Source: Burkholderia singularis (GTDB lineage: Bacteria > Pseudomonadota > Gammaproteobacteria > Burkholderiales > Burkholderiaceae). From it: a DNA stretch of 56,477 nt. The position numbers and the translations under genes were made by a program. Position 1 is the stretch's first letter; each line of letters starts with the position of its first letter. The notes beneath the pieces were generated by a model. The model did no database searches. It was not told the origin of the DNA and saw only the letters and a program-made list of their open reading frames with translations. Of the stretch, positions 1-7,351 are shown in pieces. The stretch is from NCBI RefSeq assembly GCF_900176645.1, contig NZ_FXAN01000055.1, positions 1 through 56,477 of the forward strand, given 5' to 3'.

Positions 1-1
1 A

Positions 2-49
2 GCGGCCAAGCGGCCAAGCGGCCAAGCGGCCAACCCGCCAACCCGCCAA
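2..49. repeat. 8-bp tandem repeat tract
   Basis: Four head-to-tail copies of GCGGCCAA (2-33) are followed by two copies of the variant CCCGCCAA (34-49). The tract touches the window edge, so its full length is unknown. It lies just downstream of the SDR gene stop codon. Short perfect tandem arrays like this are typical variable-number loci in Burkholderia; variability here is inference. Confidence 0.85.
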
Positions 50-60
50 GTGCCAGCCTG

Positions 61-819
61 CTAGCGTCCTCCGCCGACGTCGAGCAGCGCGCCGTTTACA
101 TATGACGCCGCGTCGCTGATCAACCAGACGATCGCCTCGGCGACTTCCGCCGCCTCACCGGCGCGCCCCAGCGGCGCGAGCGAACCGAGCCGCGCGGCGC
201 GCCCGGGCTGGCCGCCGCTTGCGTGGATCTCGGTTTCGATCAGGCCGGGGCGTACCGCATTCACCCGCACGCCGTGCGGGCCGAGTTCCCTCGATAGGCC
301 GATCGTCAGCGTATCGATCGCGCCTTTCGAGCCCGCATAGTCGACATATTCGTTCGGCGAGCCCAGGCGAGCGGCGATCGACGACACGTTGACGATCGCG
401 CCGCCCGCGCCGCCGCGGTTGGTCGGCAGCCTTCGCGCCGCCTCGCGCGCGCACAGGTACGCGCCGAGTATGTTGGTATCGAACACGCGCGAGAGGCGCG
501 CGAGATCCATGTCGGCGAGCGGCAGCGACGGCGCGACGATCCCCGCATTGTTGACGAGCGCGTCGAGCCGGCCGAATGCTGCTTGCACCGCATCGAACAT
601 TCCAATCACGTCGGCTTCGCACGTGACATCGCCGCGCACGACGCAGGCATTGCCGCCCGCGGCGCGCACGGCGTCGGCGCTCGCTTCGGCCGCTGCGGCG
701 TCACGCGCGTAGTTGACGCCAACCGACCAGCCGCGCGCGCCGGCGGCAAGCGCGGCCGCGCGGCCGATGCCGCGGCTCGCGCCGGTGATCAGGACGACTC
801 GGGCGGGTGGATTCGTCAT
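61..819 (-). CDS. SDR family NAD(P)-dependent oxidoreductase
   Basis: A 252-residue classical short-chain dehydrogenase/reductase. Seen in sequence: an N-terminal Rossmann dinucleotide-binding motif TGASRGIG, an NNAG motif, a catalytic Ser followed by a YxxxK pair (YAGSK), and a C-terminal NGALLDVGGG segment, all typical of FabG-like enzymes. The substrate cannot be deduced. The start was placed at the Met immediately before the Rossmann strand (NPPARVVLITG); an in-frame Met 13 codons upstream (858) adds residues without family character. The gene stands alone, about 115 bp from the LOG gene on the same strand. Confidence 0.9.
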   Translation of the reverse strand: MTNPPARVVLITGASRGIGRAAALAAGARGWSVGVNYARDAAAAEASADAVRAAGGNACVVRGDVTCEADVIGMFDAVQAAFGRLDALVNNAGIVAPSLPLADMDLARLSRVFDTNILGAYLCAREAARRLPTNRGGAGGAIVNVSSIAARLGSPNEYVDYAGSKGAIDTLTIGLSRELGPHGVRVNAVRPGLIETEIHASGGQPGRAARLGSLAPLGRAGEAAEVAEAIVWLISDAASYVNGALLDVGGGR

Positions 820-934
820 GGTTTGGATTTTGGCCGTTACGGAAGGGTCGGCAGGCAAGGCGGGCGAAGCGCCGCCAACGCAACAGCGCCATCAGCAGAC
901 AACGCAACAGCGCGCAACGCGCCCGCGGCGCTCC

Positions 935-1522
935 TCAGGCTTCCTGTTCGGACAAATATTCCCACTTGTCGCGCGCGGGCGGCCGATAGCGGACGATCTG
1001 CTCGATCAACGCGTCGGGTGCGGCGTCGACGCACAGCGCGTCGAAATAGACGCGCTGCATGAAACCTTCGTCGACCGTGTGCTTGAGCAGCGCAAGCAGC
1101 GGTTCGTAGAATGCATCGATGTTGTAGAGCGCGATCGGCTTGCGGTGATAGCCGAGCTGCGCCCATGTGTAGACCTCGAAGAACTCTTCGAGCGTGCCGG
1201 CGCCGCCGGGCATCGCGACGAACGCATCGGCGAGATCGGCCATCATCTTCTTGCGGTGATGCATGTCGGGCACGACGTGCAGCTCGGTCAGGCCGGTGTG
1301 GCCGACCTCCTTGTCGACGAGCAGCTCGGTGATCACGCCGATCGCGCGGCCGCCCGAGGCGAGCACCTCATCGGCGATCACCCCCATCAAGCCGACGCGT
1401 CCGCCGCCGTACACGAGCGTCAAGCCCGCCTGCGCGAGCGCGCGGCCGAACGCGCGCGCGGCGTCCGTATATGCGGGCTTGGCGCCGTGTGCGGAGCCGC
1501 AATATACACAGACCGTCTTCAT
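935..1522 (-). CDS. LOG family protein (cytokinin-type nucleoside 5'-monophosphate phosphoribohydrolase)
   Basis: A 195-residue Rossmann-like protein of the LOG/TIGR00730 family. The signature PGGAGTLEEFFE (PGGxGTxxE), containing the catalytic Glu, is present, as is an N-terminal VCVYCGS strand. Family members release the base from nucleoside 5'-monophosphates; the physiological substrate in bacteria such as this is uncertain. The ATG start overlaps the stop codon of the upstream TetR gene by four bases (ATGA at 1519-1522), so translation is probably coupled to the regulator. An upstream in-frame extension exists but has no LOG character. Confidence 0.9.
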   Translation of the reverse strand: MKTVCVYCGSAHGAKPAYTDAARAFGRALAQAGLTLVYGGGRVGLMGVIADEVLASGGRAIGVITELLVDKEVGHTGLTELHVVPDMHHRKKMMADLADAFVAMPGGAGTLEEFFEVYTWAQLGYHRKPIALYNIDAFYEPLLALLKHTVDEGFMQRVYFDALCVDAAPDALIEQIVRYRPPARDKWEYLSEQEA

Positions 1523-2244
1523 TGCTTCGCATCCTTGTCCTTGCGCGGCGAACCGTCGCGCGGGGGCAGGTAGTCGTGGAACTCGCGCTTGGGCAGCTTG
1601 CCGGACACGATGTCGTCGAAGATCTGCCGCGAGCGGCCCCGCAGATACGGGGCTATCACCGAGATCACGTGCATGCTGACCTGATGCAGTTCCTCGCGGA
1701 TCGCGTCCTGATCGTTGTATTTGCGAGGGTGCATCACATACTGATACGACAGCCAATAGGTAGCGATGACGGCCATGTTGGTCGCGATCACTTCGATTTC
1801 GGCGGGCGCCGCGACGAGTTCGTTGTCGGCTGCGAGCAGCTCGCACATCTCGCGCGCGAAGCGAACCTTGTGGCTGATGATTTGCTTGAAGTGCGTCTCG
1901 AGCGTGCGATTGCGTGCGAGCAAATCGTTCAGATCGCGATAGAGGAAACGATAGGTCCACATGAAGTCGGCCATGTACTGCAGATACGACCAGGTTTCGT
2001 CGATCGTTGGCCGGTGATCATCAGGAAAGCGCAGGCGCCGTTCGATCTGCTGCTCGAACTGCGCGAAGATGCTGTTGATGATGTCGTCCTTGTTGCGGAA
2101 ATGGTAGTACAGGTTGCCTGGACTGATTTCCATTTCCTCGGCGATCGTCGTCGTCGTCACGTTCGGCTCTCCGATCTCGTTGAAAAGCTTCAACGACAAC
2201 TCGAGAATCCGTTCGCGCGTCCGGCGGGGAGGTTTCGCTTCCAT
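1519..2244 (-). CDS. TetR family transcriptional regulator
   Basis: A 241-residue regulator. The N-terminal region (about residues 8-55) reads as a TetR helix-turn-helix: RERILELSLKLFNE, then TTTTIAEEMEISPGNLYYHF, then RNKDDI. The remainder is a helical ligand-binding and dimerisation domain rich in aromatic residues, of unknown ligand. It resembles regulators of fatty-acid or acyl-CoA genes in length and HTH type, but the target is not shown. It is the first gene of a two-gene unit with the LOG gene, overlapping by ATGA. Its promoter presumably lies in the AT-rich patch near 2320-2345. Confidence 0.92.
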   Translation of the reverse strand: MEAKPPRRTRERILELSLKLFNEIGEPNVTTTTIAEEMEISPGNLYYHFRNKDDIINSIFAQFEQQIERRLRFPDDHRPTIDETWSYLQYMADFMWTYRFLYRDLNDLLARNRTLETHFKQIISHKVRFAREMCELLAADNELVAAPAEIEVIATNMAVIATYWLSYQYVMHPRKYNDQDAIREELHQVSMHVISVIAPYLRGRSRQIFDDIVSGKLPKREFHDYLPPRDGSPRKDKDAKQ

Positions 2245-2323
2245 GTCGTCCGGCCCAGTGTTCGCCGGACTTGGCGGGCGTTGCCATGTTTGCTGCTTAT
2301 GTCGTCCGGCGCGGTTGCTGTTC

Positions 2324-2344
2324 TATAACTATCAACCGATTATA
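2324..2344 (-). promoter_or_regulatory. Candidate -10 box / short inverted repeat upstream of the TetR gene
   Basis: On the minus strand a perfect TATAAT (2339-2344) lies about 95 bp upstream of the TetR start, in a local AT-rich patch. The same patch holds the arms TATAA (2324-2328) and TTATA (2340-2344) as an inverted repeat with an 11-nt spacer, which could be an autoregulatory operator. No good -35 is visible, so this is weak. Confidence 0.3.
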
Positions 2345-2446
2345 AACCGCTCAGTTGCGCGTCCGGCGGTATTTCGTGATTCGGGCATACCCGGCTGTGT
2401 TGCGATGCACACAGGTGCACCGGGTTGCACGTCCGGCCGGCGGCGC

Positions 2447-2974
2447 TCAGCCGGCAAGCCGATGCCAGACGAGCGGCCCGAGGATGAGGCCCCAGGTCAG
2501 GACGCACACGCCGAGTGCAACCGTCACCGCCACGCTGCCGAGATCCTTCGCGCGCTTGGACAACTCGTGACGCTCGAGCGAGATCCGGTCGATGGCGGCT
2601 TCGACGCTCGAATTCAGCAGCTCGACGATCAGCACGAGCAGCACCGAACCGATGAGCAGCGCGCGCGAGGCCGGCTCGACGGGCGCGAACGCGCCGATCG
2701 GCAGCAAAAGCACGGCGAACGTGAGTTCTTGACGGAACGCGCTTTCCTCCCGGATCGCCACGCGAAAGCCGTTCACCGAATGCTTGAGTGCGTACCACGC
2801 GCGCACGATGCCGCGATTGCCCTTGTACGGATTGTGCGGCAGCGGCGCGAGCGGATCGTCCGGTCCGAGCGGCTCGTGCGCGTCGAACGTTTCAGACGGC
2901 GCGCCCGGCATGCGCGTCGCGCGCGCGGCGGGCCGGCGTGACGGCGGGCTGGGGTGGGGCGCTTTCGCGCGCAT
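2447..2974 (-). CDS. dgkA: Diacylglycerol kinase (prokaryotic type)
   Basis: About 175 residues with three predicted membrane helices. The family signature is clear: an amphipathic helix with RVAIREESAFRQE, then ELLNSSVEAAIDR, and a final membrane helix. The enzyme phosphorylates diacylglycerol to phosphatidic acid in the inner membrane. An N-terminal extension of about 55 Pro/Ala/Arg-rich residues precedes the conserved domain, making it longer than the roughly 120-residue E. coli enzyme. The start is uncertain: TTG at 2986 (overlapping the glycosyltransferase stop), ATG at 2974 (chosen) or ATG at 2911. Its position after a lipase-like and a glycosyltransferase gene suggests it competes for, or recycles, diacylglycerol. 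Confidence 0.9.
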   Translation of the reverse strand: MRAKAPHPSPPSRRPAARATRMPGAPSETFDAHEPLGPDDPLAPLPHNPYKGNRGIVRAWYALKHSVNGFRVAIREESAFRQELTFAVLLLPIGAFAPVEPASRALLIGSVLLVLIVELLNSSVEAAIDRISLERHELSKRAKDLGSVAVTVALGVCVLTWGLILGPLVWHRLAG

Positions 2975-2982
2975 GGCCGGTT

Positions 2983-4017
2983 TCAAACGGTTGCGCCTTC
3001 AGGGCGGGAGCAGGCGGTTTTCGCGAGCGGCTTCAGATGCGAGGCGAATTGCTCGGACGCCGCGCGCCAGGAGAATCGCTCGGCCCACGCCCGCGCGTGA
3101 TGCCGCTCGATCTTCAGCGCCTCGAGGCACGCTTCGCGCAAATCGTCGCTCATCGAGCCCGCGCCGCCGTTGCCGAGCACGTCGACGGGCCCCGTCACCG
3201 GATACGCGGCAACCGGCGTGCCGCAGGCGAGCGCTTCGAGCAGCACGAGGCCGAAGGTGTCGGTGCGGCTCGGAAACACGAACACGTCGGCGGCCGCGTA
3301 GACCTTGGCAAGCTCCGCCTGGGACAGCACGCCGAGGTAATTCGCCTCGGGGTAGCGCGATTTAAGCTCGGCGAGCGCGGGGCCTTCGCCCGCGACCCAT
3401 TTCGAGCCCGGCAGATCGAGCTTCAGGAATGCCTCGACGTTCTTCTCGATCGCCACTCGTCCGACATACAGGAAGATCGGCCGCGCGGTGTTCAGCACTT
3501 TCGACTCCATCGGACGGAAGATGTCGAGATCGACGCCGCGCGTCCACAGCACGACATTGCGAAAGCCATGTCGCTCGAGATCGTCCTTGACGACGGGCGT
3601 CGGCGCCATCACCGCGAGCGAGGCGCCGTGGAACCAGCGCAAGAAGCGATAGGTGGCCGTGAGCGGGATGCCGAAGCGCGCGTGCACGTACTCGGGAAAG
3701 CGCGTGTGATAGGCGGTGGTAAACGGCAGCTTGCGCGCGCGCGCGTAGCGGCGCGCCGCCAGCCCGAGCGGCCCTTCCGTCGCGATGTGCAGCGCGTCGG
3801 GCTCGAACGCGTTGAGCCGTTCCCGCAGGCGCCGGTACGGCAGAATCGACAGCCGGATCTCGGGATAGGTCGGGCATGGCACCGTGCGGAACTCCAGCGG
3901 CGTCAATAGCTCGACGCGATGGCCGAGCGCGGTCAGCTCGCGCGCGGTGCTTTTCAGTGTGCGCACGACGCCGTTGACTTGCGGCTCCCACGCATCGGTG
4001 ATGATCATGATTTTCAT
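2983..4017 (-). CDS. GT4-family glycosyltransferase, candidate diacylglycerol glycosyltransferase
   Basis: A 344-residue two-Rossmann glycosyltransferase of the GT4/GT-B type. The N-terminus IITDAWEPQVNGVVRTL is the acceptor-side glycine loop. The C-terminal half has YVGRVAIEKN, a GEGP strand, and DTFGLVLLEALACGTPV, the donor nucleotide-sugar motif. The start at 4017 was chosen because AGGA lies about 10 bases upstream; an ATG at 4041 overlapping the previous stop (ATGA) adds eight residues. It sits between a PlcP/LpxH-like phosphoesterase and dgkA, which suggests a lipid acceptor such as diacylglycerol. That acceptor is inference; a lipopolysaccharide sugar acceptor is also possible. Confidence 0.85.
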   Translation of the reverse strand: MKIMIITDAWEPQVNGVVRTLKSTARELTALGHRVELLTPLEFRTVPCPTYPEIRLSILPYRRLRERLNAFEPDALHIATEGPLGLAARRYARARKLPFTTAYHTRFPEYVHARFGIPLTATYRFLRWFHGASLAVMAPTPVVKDDLERHGFRNVVLWTRGVDLDIFRPMESKVLNTARPIFLYVGRVAIEKNVEAFLKLDLPGSKWVAGEGPALAELKSRYPEANYLGVLSQAELAKVYAAADVFVFPSRTDTFGLVLLEALACGTPVAAYPVTGPVDVLGNGGAGSMSDDLREACLEALKIERHHARAWAERFSWRAASEQFASHLKPLAKTACSRPEGATV

Positions 4018-4037
4018 CGCAGGCAGTCCTTCGAGGC

Positions 4038-4964
4038 TCATGCGGGGGCTTTCGTCTTGCGCGCTTGCGCGGCGCCGGGCGAGCGGATGACGGTCCAGTG
4101 GACGACTTTCAACTCGCCTTCCGTCGTCTCGACGAGCGCGGACAGGCTTTCGACCCAATCGCCGTCGTTGCAGTACAGCACGCCGTCGATTTCGCGGATC
4201 TCCGCCTTGTGGATGTGGCCGCAGACGACGCCGTCGCAGCCGCGGCGGCGCGCTTCGTCGGTCATCACCGCCTCGAACGACGAGATGAAATTCACCGCGT
4301 TCTTCACCTGGTGCTTCAGGTACTGCGACAGCGACCAGTATTGGAATCCGAAGCGGCTCCTGATCCGGTTGAACCAGCGGTTCAGCACCAGAATCAGCGT
4401 ATAGAGCGTGTCGCCGAGATATGCGAGCCACTTCGCATGCTGGATCACGCCGTCGAACAGGTCGCCGTGCACCACCCACAAACGTTTGCCGGACAGCGTC
4501 GTATGAAACGCCTCGCCGCGCACCTGGATCTCGCCGAACGCGAGGTCGCAGAACTGGCGCGCGGCCTCGTCGTGGTTGCCCGGGATGTAGACGACCTGCG
4601 TGCCTTTTCTCGCCTTGCGCAGGATTTTCTGGACGACGTCGTTGTGCGTCTGCGGCCAGTACCAGCCTTTCCTCAGCTGCCAGCCGTCGATGATGTCGCC
4701 GACGAGGTACAGGTATTCGGACTCGTTGTGCTTGAGAAAATCGAGCAGATAGCTCGCCTGGCAACCGCTCGTGCCGAGATGGATATCCGACAGCCAGATC
4801 GTCCGATAGCGGTGCGGCGCAGGTTCCGAATCTTCATGCCGTGTGGCCGGCGCGGCCGGCGGGGTGAGCATTTCGCTTGCCGCCGAGCCGGACAGAAATG
4901 CGCTGGCGGTTTCGAGGCCGCCAGGGTGACGAAATAAGGAAGCCGCGGACGTTCTTTTGCCCAT
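4038..4964 (-). CDS. Metallophosphoesterase, PlcP/LpxH-like (candidate phospholipase C)
   Basis: A 308-residue calcineurin-type phosphoesterase. Metal-binding motifs appear in order: SDIHLG, GDIIDGW, GNHDE, VVHGDLFD and GHIHKAE. The stretch GWYWPQTHNDVVQK is a feature I associate with the COG2908 branch that includes PlcP phospholipases, rather than with canonical 240-residue LpxH; this is recollection, not a search. PlcP enzymes strip phospholipid head groups to give diacylglycerol during phosphate starvation. The gene heads an operon with a GT4 glycosyltransferase and dgkA and has a Pho-box-like site upstream. The start may instead be the Met at 4871, since the first 31 residues are not conserved-looking. 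Confidence 0.85.
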   Translation of the reverse strand: MGKRTSAASLFRHPGGLETASAFLSGSAASEMLTPPAAPATRHEDSEPAPHRYRTIWLSDIHLGTSGCQASYLLDFLKHNESEYLYLVGDIIDGWQLRKGWYWPQTHNDVVQKILRKARKGTQVVYIPGNHDEAARQFCDLAFGEIQVRGEAFHTTLSGKRLWVVHGDLFDGVIQHAKWLAYLGDTLYTLILVLNRWFNRIRSRFGFQYWSLSQYLKHQVKNAVNFISSFEAVMTDEARRRGCDGVVCGHIHKAEIREIDGVLYCNDGDWVESLSALVETTEGELKVVHWTVIRSPGAAQARKTKAPA

Positions 4965-5009
4965 GCATGACTCGCGCCAATTGACGTTATCGGCATTGCG
5001 CCATGCGGG

Positions 5010-5033
5010 CGTGACTGTGCCATGACAGTCACG
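5010..5033 (-). promoter_or_regulatory. Pho-box-like direct repeat inside a perfect inverted repeat
   Basis: Read on the minus strand, CTGTCAT (5022-5028), four bases GGCA, then CAGTCAC (5011-5017). The first heptamer matches the PhoB consensus CTGTCAT exactly and the second differs from CTGTCAC at one base, with the standard 4-nt spacer. The site ends 46 bp before the metallophosphoesterase start. The same bases form a perfect 9-bp inverted repeat (CGTGACTGT at 5010-5018, ACAGTCACG at 5025-5033). No T-run follows, so this is not an intrinsic terminator for the RDD gene. Confidence 0.6.
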
Positions 5034-5041
5034 AAATGTTC

Positions 5042-5569
5042 TTATGCTGCAACTTTACCCGCGCGCGGGACGTCGACGATGCAGGTGCCGGCGAGGCGGT
5101 CGTGCGGGAATTGGCGGCTCGGATGCACGCGGGCGGCGAGTACCCAGAGCGCAAACCAGACAGCCGCTGCCGCCAGCGTGCGCGGTAACGGGAAGCCCGC
5201 GAGCGGGTGCAGCGCGAGCGGGGGCAGGAACCACAGCCAGCCGAGCGCGTAGCGCGCGATCGCGCGGCCGAACGACAGCGGCGCGCCGCCGGCGGTCTCG
5301 ACGCGCAGCCGCCAGGTTTTCATCGGCAGCGTCTGGCCGCCGTGCGTCCAAAACCAGACGAAGTACGCGCCGGCGACGAGCGCGATCCACGCGGCGAGCA
5401 GCCGCCGGTGATCGAGACCGCTGTGCTGCTGAAATACGATGCCGAACGCAAGCGCGGCGAGAAACACGACGCCGAACAGCAGCAGGCTTTCATAGACGAG
5501 CGCGGCGAGCCGGCGGCGTAAGCTCGGCGGCGCGTCGGTTGCGGTCGGCGGCGGCGTCACGGCGCGCAT
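5042..5569 (-). CDS. RDD family membrane protein
   Basis: About 175 residues with four hydrophobic stretches. The RDD pattern is visible: RRRLAALVYESLLLFGV near the N-terminus, then a polar GGQTLPMKTWRLRVET segment, then FGRAIARYALGWL. RDD proteins are small integral membrane proteins of mostly unknown function. The ATG at 5569 was chosen because upstream in-frame sequence is a low-complexity Arg/Pro shadow of the preceding gene. It starts 7 bp after the DUF3106 stop and is the last gene of the ECF-sigma operon. Confidence 0.85.
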   Translation of the reverse strand: MRAVTPPPTATDAPPSLRRRLAALVYESLLLFGVVFLAALAFGIVFQQHSGLDHRRLLAAWIALVAGAYFVWFWTHGGQTLPMKTWRLRVETAGGAPLSFGRAIARYALGWLWFLPPLALHPLAGFPLPRTLAAAAVWFALWVLAARVHPSRQFPHDRLAGTCIVDVPRAGKVAA

Positions 5570-5576
5570 GGCCCGC

Positions 5577-6338
5577 TTACGAGCCGTTGAAAATCGACGG
5601 AGCCTCGGACGGCGAGACGGGGGTCGGCGTGACGGGCGCGATGATGCCGGGTATGACCAGCGTGGAGGCCGGCGCGGGGGCCGCGGGCGCACTCGCCGGC
5701 ACCGCGGGCGGTGCGGCATTCATCGCGACGGGCGCGCTCGCCGGGTGCCGGTCGTGGGCATTCACGAGCCGACTGATGTCACGGTCGCTCTTGCCGGTAG
5801 GCGGCGCGCTGACGACGGTGGGCCGGCGCCGGCGCTCGGCTGCCGCGAGCTTTTCCTTCTGCTCCGGCGACAATTGCTGGTACGCCTTCCATGCTTTTTC
5901 GCGCGCCTGCTCCGGCAGATCCTTCGACACTTGGTAGTTTTCGCGCGCGACGCGGCGCTCCTCGGGCGTCATGCGGGCCCATTCGGCCATCCGTTCCTGT
6001 AACCGTTTTTGCGCCTCCGGCGTCATCTTCGAAAAACGGGCGGCGATTTTGAGCCATTTACGCTTGCGCGCGTCGCTGAACGAATCCCACTGATTCTCGA
6101 ACGGCGCGAGCGCGACGCGCTGTTGCGGCGTGAGGCGCGCCCACGACAGCGGCCCCGACGCCGGCAGCGCCGGCAACTCGCTCGTCAGCGCAAGCGCCGC
6201 CGACGCGAGCGCAGGCGCGTTCGCGACCGCTGCCGCGGCCGCCGGCTGAGGATGAAAGCGCGGGTAGGTGGCGACATACGCGACGGCAAGCGCGATCGCG
6301 CAGCCAAAAAAAACAGCCAGTCCCCGTTTTTGACTCAC
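5577..6338 (-). CDS. DUF3106 domain protein, membrane-anchored periplasmic
   Basis: 253 residues, starting at GTG with AAGGGG about 9 bases upstream. An uncleaved signal-anchor helix (GLAVFFGCAIALAVAYVAT) is followed by an Ala-rich linker. A central helical DUF3106 region (about residues 60-170) has repeated turns LTPQQR, MTPEAQK, MTPEERR and LSPEQKEK. A low-complexity Pro/Ala tail follows. The repeated (L/M)TPxxQ/E turns recall LTxxQ motifs of Spy/CpxP-like periplasmic proteins; that resemblance is my inference. It is co-oriented with the ECF sigma factor and DUF3619 genes, so a role in signal transduction is plausible. Confidence 0.85.
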   Translation of the reverse strand: MSQKRGLAVFFGCAIALAVAYVATYPRFHPQPAAAAAVANAPALASAALALTSELPALPASGPLSWARLTPQQRVALAPFENQWDSFSDARKRKWLKIAARFSKMTPEAQKRLQERMAEWARMTPEERRVARENYQVSKDLPEQAREKAWKAYQQLSPEQKEKLAAAERRRRPTVVSAPPTGKSDRDISRLVNAHDRHPASAPVAMNAAPPAVPASAPAAPAPASTLVIPGIIAPVTPTPVSPSEAPSIFNGS

Positions 6339-6365
6339 CCGTGCGTTCCCCTTGTTGCTTATGCG

Positions 6366-6794
6366 TTAGTGGGCGTGCGAAAGATAGGCGTTGAACCCGT
6401 GATCGAGATACGCATCGAGGGGCAGGTTGTCGCTCAGCATGGCCGCGTCGATGTCGGCCAGCTCCGCGGTGCGCTGCATGTCTTCCCAGTACGCAATGCC
6501 GACGAGCCCGGCGAGCAGCAGCACGAGCGGCCACGCGCCGATCAGCCGGCGGCCGAGCGATTTGCGGTGCGGCGTGCTGTCCGGCATGCGCAATTCGAGC
6601 GCGCCGGCGCCCCCCGCGAGCGCGGGCACGAGCACGATCGACGCATCGGGTTTCTTGCGGGCGAGCGCCGCGCGGCGGGCGGCGGCCAGACGCTGCGCCG
6701 TCGACGCGGGCAGCGCGGCCGCGCGCTCGTCAAGGGCGCGCCGGATCTTGAACGCAAGTTCGAGTTCTTCCTTCGTGGCGGGAGCGGAGCTCAT
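6366..6794 (-). CDS. DUF3619 single-pass membrane protein, possible anti-sigma partner
   Basis: 142 residues. A soluble basic N-terminal region (about 1-80, with KEELELAFKIRRALDERAAALPASTAQRLAAARRAAL segments) is followed by one hydrophobic helix (LIGAWPLVLLLAGLVGIAYW). A short acidic C-terminal tail ends in NAYLSHAH. The ATG overlaps the sigma-factor stop (ATGA, 6791-6794), implying coupled translation. Size, topology and position immediately after an ECF sigma gene are what one expects of an anti-sigma factor, but no zinc-binding HxxxCxxC motif is present, so that role is inference. Confidence 0.85.
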   Translation of the reverse strand: MSSAPATKEELELAFKIRRALDERAAALPASTAQRLAAARRAALARKKPDASIVLVPALAGGAGALELRMPDSTPHRKSLGRRLIGAWPLVLLLAGLVGIAYWEDMQRTAELADIDAAMLSDNLPLDAYLDHGFNAYLSHAH

Positions 6795-7351
6795 AGCGTG
6801 ATTCCTTTGGCCTTGAGCGCCAGCGCCAATGCGTGAGTGGCCCGCGAGCAGTGCGTCTTGACGCTGCCTTCGGAGCACCCCATGGCGGCGGCTGTCTCGG
6901 CGACATCCATATCTTCCCAATAACGCATCAGGAAGGCTTCCCGTTGACGCGCCGGAAGCTTCTGGATTTCCTCGTCGATCAGCGTGAGCACCTGCTCGCG
7001 TTCAAGCCGGGTTTCGCTGCTTTCGATGCCGTCGCCGTCCGCCGATTCTAGCGTTTCGAGCGGGTCGAATTCGTCGTCGTCGGTGCTGTTGAGCGACGAA
7101 AACAGGCTGACCCACGTATTGCGCACCTTTTGTCTGCGGAAATGATCGTGGATCGCATTCTGCAGGATGCGCTGAAAGAGGAGCGGCAACTCGGCAGCCG
7201 GGCGGTCGCCGTATTTCTCCGCGAGCCGGATCATTGCGTCCTGCACGATGTCGAGGGACGCATCGTCGTCGCGCACCGCATAAGCGGCCTGCTTGAACGC
7301 GCGCCTTTCGACGCCCGCCAGAAAATCGGCGAGTTCCTTTTCTGATGCCAT
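6791..7351 (-). CDS. ECF-type RNA polymerase sigma factor
   Basis: A 186-residue sigma-70 family ECF protein. Region 2 spans about residues 10-75 (DASLDIVQDAMIRLAEKY, LLFQRILQNAIHDHFRR). An unusually acidic linker follows (about 85-115, including DDDEFDPLETLESADGDG). Region 4 is about 120-180 (LPARQREAFLMRYWEDMDVAETAAAMGCSEGSVKTH). It leads a four-gene unit with DUF3619, DUF3106 and RDD genes, with a stop/start overlap to the first. ECF factors usually autoregulate; I could not identify a convincing ECF promoter in the 640 bp upstream. Confidence 0.93.
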   Translation of the reverse strand: MASEKELADFLAGVERRAFKQAAYAVRDDDASLDIVQDAMIRLAEKYGDRPAAELPLLFQRILQNAIHDHFRRQKVRNTWVSLFSSLNSTDDDEFDPLETLESADGDGIESSETRLEREQVLTLIDEEIQKLPARQREAFLMRYWEDMDVAETAAAMGCSEGSVKTHCSRATHALALALKAKGITL

